NCBI GenBank assembly: GCA_023101885.1 | Contig: JALPQD010000392.1 | Location: 385,515 to 449,514 of the forward strand | Reading direction: 5' to 3' | DNA length: 64,000 nt | Origin: Typhlomys cinereus | Taxonomy: Eukaryota; Chordata; Mammalia; Rodentia; Platacanthomyidae | Part shown: one piece after another, positions 57,262 through 64,000 of the stretch | Layout of the letters: each line of letters opens with the position of its first letter | Position numbering within the stretch: position 1 is the first letter of the stretch | Made by a program: the position numbers and the translations under genes | The notes under the pieces: model-generated | Database searches by the model: none | What the model saw: the letters and a program-made list of their open reading frames with translations, nothing else | What the model was told of the DNA's origin: nothing

Positions 57262-57541
57262 GGGCTGGGGAGATGGCTCAGGGGTTAAGACTCTGTCTCA
57301 CAAGCAGAAGGTCCTGAGTTTCGATTCCAGGTCCCACGTTAAAAATGCCAGGCAGAAATGGCAGCGACCTGAGCTTTCAGCCCTGGTGTGCGGAGCCTGG
57401 GAAAACCCGGAGGGAAGCAAGAAGGAGGTAGAAGCAATCCAAGATGGTTCACAAAGTCACCCTTGGTCCTCCACAGGGATACCAGTACCCCTAATCCCCT
57501 GACACACACACGCACGCACGCACGCACACATAATTTTTTTT
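57262..57541 (+). mobile_element. SINE-A, forward, paired with SINE-B
   Basis: GGGCTGGGGAGATGGCTCAG, GGGTTAAGACTCTGTCTCAC, GTCCTGAGTTTCGATTCC (box B), CAGGCAGAAATGGCAGCGAC, CCTCCACAGGGATACCAGT and a CACG-rich tail. Flanks 57245-57261 and 57542-57558 agree at 15 of 17 bases. It lies about 35 bp from a SINE-B in the opposite orientation. Confidence 0.88.
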
Positions 57542-57944
57542 TAAATTCTCTTTATCTGCTGAAAGGGGTCAAAATTTGCTTCTAGTATATGAAGCACACA
57601 CTCTGACTGATGTAGCCAGGGAAATGGCACCCCCTTCCCTCTGAGTCATGAATGGAATTAAGAGCAGAAGCCAAGGTTGCCTTGAATACCACTAGGTGTT
57701 TGTTCCCTTGTGTTTTTCTCCCACATTGTGCTCCGAAATGCTATCAGTCAAGAATCCTCTGGTTGTGTGTGACAACAGCCCAAATCAAACTGATGAGGGG
57801 GCACCTCACAGCATCATCACATCTTAGCTCCCAACTTGTTTTAGGGGCAGCTAGACTCAGAGACCCAACACCACAGCACCTACCACCCATTAACTCTTTC
57901 TGGCTCTAGTTGACCTCATTCTCATGGAAATTCAGAAAAAAAAG

Positions 57945-58330
57945 TAAAGAAGGTAGAGAGGGAAAAACAAAGGAATGGAGAGAGAGACAGAATGGGGAGG
58001 AAGAGGAAGAGAAGGGAGGGAAGAAGAAAAGAAAGGAGGGATGGAAGAAAGGAAGGGAGGGAGGGAGGAGGGAGGGAGGAAGGAAGGAAGGAAGGAAGGA
58101 AGGAAGGAAGGAAGGAAGGAAGGAAGGAAGGAAGGAAGGAAGGAAAGAGAGAAGAAAGGAAGGAGGGAAGGAAGGATAGAATGAAGAAGGGAGGGAAAGA
58201 GGAAGGGGGAAGGAAACAGGGAGGAAGGAAAGGAGGGAGGGAAAGGGCGAGGGAGGGAAGGAGGGAGGGAGGGAGGGAGAAAGGGAAGGAGGGAGGGAAA
58301 GAGGGAGAGAGGAAGAGAGGGAGGAGACCA
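57945..58330 (+). repeat. Long polypurine tract with (GGAA)n core
   Basis: Nearly 390 bp rich in A and G on the plus strand. A GGAA run of about 18 units occupies 58075-58145. Frames of 125-243 codons on both strands (Arg/Lys/Glu-rich or Ser/Pro/Leu/Phe-rich) are low-complexity artefacts. Confidence 0.97.
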
Positions 58331-58334
58331 CCAA

Positions 58335-59685
58335 AGAGCCCTCTCCTCCAGCATCCCTACTTGAAATGAATGTCACCGAGTAGTCCTGTTTGTGTCTTGG
58401 AATGAATCCTGGGTCAATCCAGAGTCCAAGAAAAATAGAAGTCCTAGCAGCAAGAATGGGTGAAGAGTATCCCCCTGCAGTGTAGATGCCCATGTGGCCA
58501 AGTGATACCCCGCTAGCTAGCATCCATTGCATTGGGAAGAACATCACACCATGAATATGATACAGAATCATGGAATTCATTAAAAAACACACCCTACACA
58601 TTTCTACCACATAAATTAGAACAGGGTACGTATTCAATAAATAAATATCGCTAGTATGGAAACTGAAAGAACTTTTCTACTGGTATCAGCGCTACCTCCT
58701 GCCTGTCCGTTTCACATGCACACGCTCACACACACCAGGAAGAGGTCTCAGATAGTCCCTGGGGCCCTAACCAAGGAAAACGGGAACGAGCATTAATCCC
58801 AGCATTGCTCAGGAGAAAGAGATAAAGTCTCTTATTACCCCAAGAGGAAAAGAGAAACCATTCACTGAAGTGTAAACTTACTAATTCTGCAGACCACAGT
58901 TGGCAGGAAGCTGGAAACTTTATCATTCTCCAATAGGCCTTAAGCTTCAGGAAGCTGTCAGCAAGTTAACCTGTTACCGTGGCATGAATAATGAAAGGTG
59001 GGACGAGCGGGCTGCGCCGAGGTGTCAGAAACTGCAGAGAAAACATACATGCTGCTGCTGTCCTCTCAGGTCCCACTTTGATCCTGAACTTAAACCACTC
59101 TAATGAGCTAAATATCCTATTCCAAAGAAAAAAAATCTGCCAGACATTCCTTCCATTTCAGCTTTATTGAATTATTACATAGTTGCAGCCTTGGAAATAA
59201 AATCATGGAAAAGCAGGAAATGCATTGATTTCATTAACCCATCAAGTCCTAACTCCAGGCTTTCTCATTCCAGCAACAATAAATCTCGCAATAGACCATC
59301 ATTTAATTCCTGTTCTCCTCAAAAGCCCTTTCTTGTTTAATTGCCCAGTTGTTGTGCAGAGTTTTAGGATGAGAATATCTTTGTGTCCTCTTGTCTGCCC
59401 TCCTTTGGTGTCCTAGGCAATAGCTGGCCTGACTTCCTTGTTGACTTCCAGCCCACCCAACCAACCGCAACTGGGAAGAAATCATTCCCAAAGTTGGCAA
59501 GTAACATCTGGACAACACACAAGGAGCCCAAATGACCTTGAACACAAAACCCAGTGCTCTGCAGAGGGACTGCACATGCAAAATGCTTAATTGATGGCAG
59601 CCGTAATGAAGAAGAAACTATTTGGTCATGGTTAGCAGGTTTGCATGCTTGGATGGTAGAACAGAATTAGGACCAGAGGCTCTGA
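58335..59685. other. Unique sequence, no gene recognised
   Basis: 58900-59230 and 59240-59600 are high-complexity and repeat-free by eye. No exon with splice signals and a recognisable product was found. Confidence 0.4.
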
Positions 59686-59689
59686 AGTT

Positions 59690-59770
59690 GGAAGGCCTAG
59701 ATTCAAATTATGACCGTGTTCTTAACAACTAAGTGACTTGACTAAGTGACTTGACTTTCCTTCTCCCAAG
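59690..59770 (+). mobile_element. MIR SINE fragment
   Basis: GGCCTAGATTCAAATTATGA followed by a duplicated AAGTGACTTGACT and TTTCCTTCTCCC, corresponding to the MIR 'tgtgacc...aacttctct' core. Confidence 0.45.
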
Positions 59771-60134
59771 TTTCCACCTATCACCATTTCCCAAGAAATC
59801 TATCGCCACACTCACTATCAGTTAACACTTGCAAGGATATGACTGGATTTGTCTATAGCTGTCTTGGTTATAACCACCATCTCGTTCACTAGATGAACCT
59901 AACAAGCATCCCAGACCTACATAAGAAATCAAGTCATTAAAATCATCAGTTCAGATAGTCCTAATTAATGTTGGACACGACGACAATGGATATATGTGTT
60001 TAATAAATAAATTTCAAAACACATAAAGAAAAAAATGACAGGAAAAATATGGAATGTTATAGTAGAGAACTAGTGCTTAAAAATGATTTTCTTCATGTTG
60101 ACAGAAGAGACAGATTAAAGTTTGTAGAGATATA

Positions 60135-60408
60135 GAAGACTTAAAACAATGCTAAATTGTAAACCTGACATCAAAGAGGAAAGCCTTCTGGCATTCCCAA
60201 GAGGGATTCTCTAGATCAAAGATGGCCTCTAGACATGCCTAAGAAGGATTGTCTTAATTACATTAATTGATGTGGGAAAGTCCAGCCATAGTGGACAGAC
60301 CTAGTCCCTATGCAGATAGTCCAGAATTGTATGAAGGCCCAATCCACAGGGGACAGGCCCAGCCCAAGGCAGGTGGTTCAGAGTTATATAAAGATAGAAA
60401 TAGCCGGC
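60135..60408 (+). mobile_element. RCHARR1-like hAT fragment
   Basis: GTAAACCTGACATCAAAGAG, TTAATTGATGTGGGAAAGTC, CAGCCATAGTGGACAGACC and TTATATAAAGATAGAAATAG follow a rodent hAT element whose familiar form has 'tgatgtgggagggcccagcccac'. An internal segment (CAGCCCAAGGCAGGTGG) is partly duplicated. Confidence 0.55.
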
Positions 60409-60409
60409 T

Positions 60410-60765
60410 AATGAGAAATACAGCTTAGCAGTTAAAGTGCTTGCCACACAAGCAAAAGGACTGTATTCACATCCCCAGATCCCATGCTAAGTGGTCTGTC
60501 TATATTCCAACCTTGGAATATGGCGACTGGGAATCCCAGAGCAAACTGGCTAATTGAACTAGTAGGGGTAAGTGAGCTCTGGGTTTGATTAGAGATCCTG
60601 TTTCAGAAGAATAAGGTGGAAGAGTGATAAAGGTTCCCCGTTATCAACTTTGAGCCTCCACGTTCACAGGCATATATGCACACATGCATCCACCCACACA
60701 GGTGCACTCACACACATGTGAACATGTATATTCACACACCTCCCACACATACACATGAAAATGGA
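60410..60765 (+). mobile_element. B4-like SINE
   Basis: ACAGCTTAGCAGTTAAAGTG, CTTGCCACACAAGCAAAAGG, ATTCACATCCCCAGATCC, GATTAGAGATCCTGTTTCAG, AAGAATAAGGTGGAAGAGTG and GAGCCTCCACGTTCACAGGC give the B4 order, full length. Confidence 0.65.
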
Positions 60766-60984
60766 AAAGAGGTAAAGAAGATGGGAAGCATAAGCAAGAA
60801 TATATGTGTTGATTCATTGCTCTTGCTATGGATGTCATGTGACCAACTGCTTCAAAGGTCCCCACAGTGGTGGACTCTGAACTGGAATTCTGAGCCAATT
60901 ACACATGTTCTGTTCCTAAACCGCTTGGGTGATGTATTAGATTGTGAAACCAAAACACCATCTTGACCGCAACAACATTTAACA

Positions 60985-61560
60985 AAACAACCAATATAAA
61001 ATCCTCTGAATATTTTCTAATGCATATGAAATATTCATCAACTTAGACCAGATATTAGACCTAAAACTAGTTTCCATGAAGTACTAGGGTGGAAATTAAG
61101 CATATTCTCTGGCTACAGAAGAATTAACTTTAAAATTAGTAACAGAAAGCTATCTGGAAGAAAAACAAATATTTTGAAATTAGACCACACAATTATAAAT
61201 AACCCATAGGGAAAAAATTAGCAAGTAAACCAGAAATAGTTTCAACCAATTGAAAATAAAAACACAGCCTATCAAAATTTGTGAGATGCAGTTTCAGCAG
61301 TTATTAGACCAAAATATACAGCTTTCATTATTTACATGTGAAAAGAAAAAAGAAGCAAAATTAATGAGTTAAGGTTCTAAAATTCTAAGGAAAAAACAAA
61401 TTAAACCCAAAGTAAGCAGAAGGAAAAAATTATCAAAAACAGATACTTTACCCCACCCCCAAAGAAAACACATTTTTAAAAAAACTGATATATCCAAACA
61501 AATTATTTGAAGAAAGAGTAATAAAATTCTAGAAACCATGCAGGGCGGGAGATGGAATAA
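60985..61560 (+). mobile_element. Old L1 (L1M-like) ORF2 fragment, sense
   Basis: ACTAGTTTCCATGAAGTACT, GGTGGAAATTAAGCATATTC, TTAGTAACAGAAAGCTATC and CAAATTAAACCCAAAGTAAG, AGTAATAAAATTCTAGAAA resemble the fingers-to-connection part of an ancient L1 ORF2. Many stops; assigned by composition and motif order. Confidence 0.55.
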
Positions 61561-61616
61561 GAAGGAGAAGAAGATACAAGTTAAGAATAAAATATGCATC
61601 ATCACTAGTGTAGCAG

Positions 61617-62035
61617 TTCGCCTGCATGGCTACTGATAAATCACCATCAAACGGCTCAAGGGAACAAGATTAATTTTCTCTTATGATTCCTGGTTATAGC
61701 TGTTTGTCCGTCTTAGCAGGAGAGCTCACGCTAGCACCAGAGCCAAAGGAACTGGCCACCCCATCTCTACACAACGGCTGAGAGAGGGAGGATCCTTACT
61801 TGCCAGACTCGCATATCTGGCCAAGTGTACACAAGGATGCCGACTCTCTCAATCAACTGTCTGTATTTTATTCCAGGGCCTAATCCCACCCACCATGGGC
61901 TGGGCCCTCCCCATCAGCTAGACAATCTCCTGCAGGTTTGCTCTGGGCTTAATTCAACCACTAATTCTCTACAAATGTGCCCAGAGTTCAAACCCTCAAC
62001 TGTCAAGTTGACACCTGTACTTAATTATGACAACT
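61617..62035 (-). mobile_element. URR1/RCHARR1-type hAT element, reverse orientation
   Basis: GCATGGCTACTGATAAATCA, CTTGCCAGACTCGCATATCT, CACCATGGGCTGGGCCCTCC, CTCCTGCAGGTTTGCTCTG, TGTGCCCAGAGTTCAAACCC and CAACTGTCAAGTTGACACCT. Nearly the exact reverse complement of the 29365 copy. Confidence 0.85.
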
Positions 62036-62229
62036 AGAAATCCTGCAAAATGTAATGAGATTTCAGGAACCAATGTCATACCAAAAAGTAGTTAACCTTA
62101 AATACTATGGACTAATTCCTTGAAAGCGGTGACTTTCCCAAAGCAACTCAAGAAGAAGTAGAAACCTAACATACAATTTGAAACCTTTCTACATGAAGGA
62201 AATTATGGGTTTAAGTAGCTTCATTGATA

Positions 62230-62291
62230 TGCTAATCACTTTTCTTGTTGCTGTAACAAAATCTCTGACAATCGCCTTTAGAAAGAAAGGG
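62230..62291 (+). mobile_element. Family E transposon scrap cut by L1
   Basis: CTAATCACTTTTCTTGTTGC and TGTAACAAAATCTCTGACAA are the family E 5' end. It stops at an AGAAAGAAAG run where the L1 5'UTR begins. Confidence 0.5.
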
Positions 62292-62640
62292 CTTGCCGGT
62301 CGGGACGCGGACGCGAGATCCAGCCGGACTCTCACCACGCGCTCTAGGACCCCCAGGTCAGCCCACAGGGACCCGGCTCCGACTCCCGCCATCCAGCCGG
62401 AGCCGCGCGGGGGCCGAGGGACGAGGAGGACCTCCCCCTGTGCCCGGGCCCCGCCCCAGCTGCCCTCGGGTTAAATAGCTCCACGCCGACACGCCCATCC
62501 TCCCTTTTCACCCCACCCCGCTCCGCCGGTCGGGACACGCGCGCGGTCCACCGGGGCCTCACCCCACGCCCTAGGTGAGTCCCCGTTCGGGCCCCGCCTA
62601 CCAGTACCCCAGGCCAAATAATTCAGTTTAGTGAAATTGA
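62292..62640 (+). promoter_or_regulatory. L1 5'UTR with tandem promoter monomers
   Basis: CpG-rich. GCCGGTCGGGAC occurs at 62295 and again at 62525, each followed by related sequence (CGCG..GTCCA/ATCCAGCCGG...CTCACC...CTAGG), giving a monomer period of 230 bp, the first monomer being cut at its 5' edge or partial. The second ends in a short linker (TGAGTCCCCGTTCGGGCC...) leading to ORF1. Tandem 5'UTR monomers are a known design of murine L1 promoters. A TTAAATAG at 62472 is a weak TATA-like site. Confidence 0.75.
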
Positions 62641-62658
62641 GAGATCTTAAGAGTTAAA

Positions 62659-63729
62659 ATGACAATGCCAAAGTCAAAGTGCAAATCCATGAGAAGCAAC
62701 ACTCAAGTAAACAAATTTCCCACTGAAGAAATTAATCCCATAATGTTAGATTCCAACAAGAACAAACCCGCGGGAAAAGGCCAAGAAAGCCTGACCCAGG
62801 ATAACGACTTTCAAAATATGATCATTACCATGTTCAATACTATGAAAGAGGAAATCCGGGAGGAATTACATAATCGAATCAATAGCTTTGAAGAGGAACA
62901 CAACAGACATCTGGAGGAGTTGAGAAAAACAGTGCAAGAAACAAAAAGTGGCATAGAGCAGTTAAAACAAATTCAAGCAGAGTTTAAAACTGAGCTAAAA
63001 GACAAGTTATCTTCAACCCAGAACGCCACAGAGAGTCTTATCAACAGAACTAATGAAGCAGAAAACAGAATTTCAGATCTTGAAGATAAAGTGGGAGTAC
63101 TAACCAGCTCAATGGAAGAGGTTGTTAAAGCCAAAAAGATACTTGAGAGAAATATCCAAGAGATATGGGACACCCTGAAGAAGCTTAACATGCGTATTCA
63201 TGGAATACCGGAGCAAGAATCTCAAAATACCACCCCTGAGGAAATTTTTCAAACGATCATCAAGGAAAACTTTCCTCATCTAAAAAAAGAGAGGCCCATT
63301 CATATACAAGAGGCATTCCGCACCCCAAACAGATACGACCAAAATAGAAGCACACCGCGGCAAATAATAGTTAAAACACTCCACATTCAAGATAAAGAAC
63401 TGGTGCTGAGAGCTTCAAGGGAGAAAAAACAAGTCACTTTTAAAGGCAAACCTATTAAAATAACAAATGACTTCTCAGTCGAAACAGTAAAAGCAAGAAG
63501 AGCTTGGAGAGACATACTTCAAGTATTGAATGAGCAAAAATGTCAACCCAGGCTGATTTACCCTGCAAAACTATCAGTCATGATCGAGGGAGAAAGAAAA
63601 ATTTTCCAGCACAAAGACAACTTTAAGAGATACATGGCCACCAAACCAGGCCTTCAAAAACTGCTAGAAATGATACTCAAGCGTGAAGAAAAAAACAGGC
63701 ATATCCAGGAGAACAGAAGGCAAATATAA
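62659..63729 (+). CDS. L1 ORF1 protein, complete
   Basis: This 356-residue protein is the L1 ORF1p RNA-binding chaperone, which forms a trimer and coats L1 RNA in the cytoplasmic ribonucleoprotein. Residues 1-50 are a basic and polar N-terminal region. About 55-172 is a long coiled coil with heptad-like Leu/Ile spacing (trimerisation). About 177-262 is the RRM, opening with NMRIHGIPE. About 263-342 is the C-terminal domain with KGKPIKIT and YPAKLS. Length is close to mouse ORF1p and longer than human (338). ATG at 62659 follows the 5'UTR closely, with GTTAAAATG context. No internal stop or frameshift. ORF2 follows 50 bp downstream. The sequence alone does not show whether it is expressed. Confidence 0.95.
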   Translation: MTMPKSKCKSMRSNTQVNKFPTEEINPIMLDSNKNKPAGKGQESLTQDNDFQNMIITMFNTMKEEIREELHNRINSFEEEHNRHLEELRKTVQETKSGIEQLKQIQAEFKTELKDKLSSTQNATESLINRTNEAENRISDLEDKVGVLTSSMEEVVKAKKILERNIQEIWDTLKKLNMRIHGIPEQESQNTTPEEIFQTIIKENFPHLKKERPIHIQEAFRTPNRYDQNRSTPRQIIVKTLHIQDKELVLRASREKKQVTFKGKPIKITNDFSVETVKARRAWRDILQVLNEQKCQPRLIYPAKLSVMIEGERKIFQHKDNFKRYMATKPGLQKLLEMILKREEKNRHIQENRRQI

Positions 63730-63779
63730 CACCATTAAAAGCGAAGCAATATACTTATAAAAGCTACTAAACATAATAA

Positions 63780-64000
63780 ATCTCTGGAATTAACAATAGT
63801 TTCTCCATTATAACACTAAATGTTAATGGACTTAATTCACCGATCAAGAGACACAGATTACAAACTTGGATTAAAAATCACAATCCATCAATCTGTTGCC
63901 TGCAGGAAATCCATCTCACCACAAAAGATAGGCACGCTCTAAAAATAAAAGGCTGGTCAACAATTCTACAAGCAAATGGAAGCAGAAAACAGGCAGGGGT
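63780..64000 (+). CDS. L1 ORF2 N-terminus (endonuclease domain), partial, start codon altered
   Basis: ORF2p supplies the apurinic-like endonuclease and reverse transcriptase of L1. Only the first 73 codons are present. NVNGLNSPIKRHRL and the QEIHL motif place the residues in L1 numbering: catalytic Asn14 and Glu43 are present and His45 is kept. Residue 44 is Ile (ATC at 63909-63911), where the family has Thr. The position aligning with the initiator Met is ATC (63780-63782), right after an in-frame TAA (63777-63779); no ATG occurs in frame in the visible part. Human ORF2 translation can start without AUG, so loss of ATG is not by itself proof of inactivity. No frameshift is seen. Confidence 0.85.
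   Translation, partial: MSGINNSFSIITLNVNGLNSPIKRHRLQTWIKNHNPSICCLQEIHLTTKDRHALKIKGWSTILQANGSRKQAG

Larger units (their letters stand above)
62292..64000 (+). mobile_element. LINE-1 retrotransposon, 5' part, continues beyond the window
   Basis: Full L1 order: GC-rich 5'UTR, ORF1, short spacer, ORF2 endonuclease start. It inserted into or next to a family E transposon fragment. Its 3' end, poly-A tail and target duplication lie outside. ORF1 is intact, which suggests a fairly recent insertion, but two ORF2 changes argue it may not be active. L1 enzymes of this lineage are the presumed motors for the SINE-A and SINE-B copies in the window. Confidence 0.95.

Noticed and set aside
5877..57530. 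CA/GT runs as left-handed DNA or recombination hot spots
   Set aside because: They are ordinary rodent microsatellites, mostly SINE tails; nothing in this window singles them out.
57906..58637. Long open frame (243 codons, minus) and opposing 125-140 codon frames
   Set aside because: All are translations of the polypurine/polypyrimidine tract, with Ser/Pro/Leu/Phe or Arg/Glu/Lys only; no domain and no start context.
62178..62474. 98-codon frame bridging the repeat and the L1 5'UTR
   Set aside because: It joins a transposon scrap to the L1 promoter; no protein similarity expected.
62292..62600. CpG island promoter of a host gene
   Set aside because: The GC-rich block continues into L1 ORF1 and carries repeated monomer starts, so it is the L1 5'UTR.

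Overview
The window is mammalian, almost certainly rodent, nuclear DNA without a recognisable host gene. It carries B1-type (7SL-derived) and B4-like SINE fragments, B2-superfamily-like tRNA-derived SINEs, rodent nonautonomous hAT elements of the URR1/RCHARR1 kind, MIR, L2 and MER5 relics, long pure (CA)n, (GATA)n and (GGAA)n microsatellites, and an L1 whose 5'UTR contains tandem GC-rich monomers. The abundant SINE is not standard mouse or rat B2. I infer a myodont (mouse-related) rodent outside Mus and Rattus; genus and chromosome cannot be read from the sequence.

The only convincing protein-coding content is at the right edge. An L1 retrotransposon begins at about 62292 with two promoter-monomer starts 230 bp apart. 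It has a complete ORF1 (62659-63729, 356 codons) and runs off the window inside the ORF2 endonuclease domain. The codon that aligns with the ORF2 start Met is ATC, and the residue after catalytic Glu43 is Ile instead of the usual Thr. All other open frames lie inside repeats or low-complexity DNA, or are short unsupported frames in unique sequence.

Layout. 1-2150 is unique sequence. 2155-3510 is a repeat cluster holding an LTR with five 24-bp CCAAT repeats. 3.5-15 kb is mostly unique, with old B4-like, B1, MIR and L2 pieces. 15.9-18.1 kb holds an L1 fragment split by a hAT element, then a Tigger-like relic and a full URR1-like element. 18-30 kb has several hAT-like elements, one with an exact 8-bp target duplication inside another repeat. 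30-40 kb has MER5, B1, a young SINE, a 296-bp ERVK-like solo LTR with a palindromic CRE, and a SINE cluster at 38.3-39.6 kb. 40-43 kb is mainly repeat-poor and AT-rich. 43-57.5 kb alternates SINEs, hAT elements and unique DNA. 57.9-58.3 kb is a long polypurine tract. 60-62.3 kb is stacked repeats ending in the L1.

Two related tRNA-derived SINE groups dominate the recent insertions. An older group (called SINE-A here) and a younger, CpG-richer derivative (SINE-B) share a head and an alignable body. Several copies keep 15-19 bp target-site duplications, as expected for L1-driven insertion. No undescribed gene system was found. The most interesting signals are the LTR CCAAT array, the SINE-A to SINE-B lineage and the L1 edge element. 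Orientation of hAT-like elements is by convention: plus means the strand reading GGTGTCAACTTGACA-like sequence or its family equivalent. Repeat family names come from memory of consensus sequences, without a database search.
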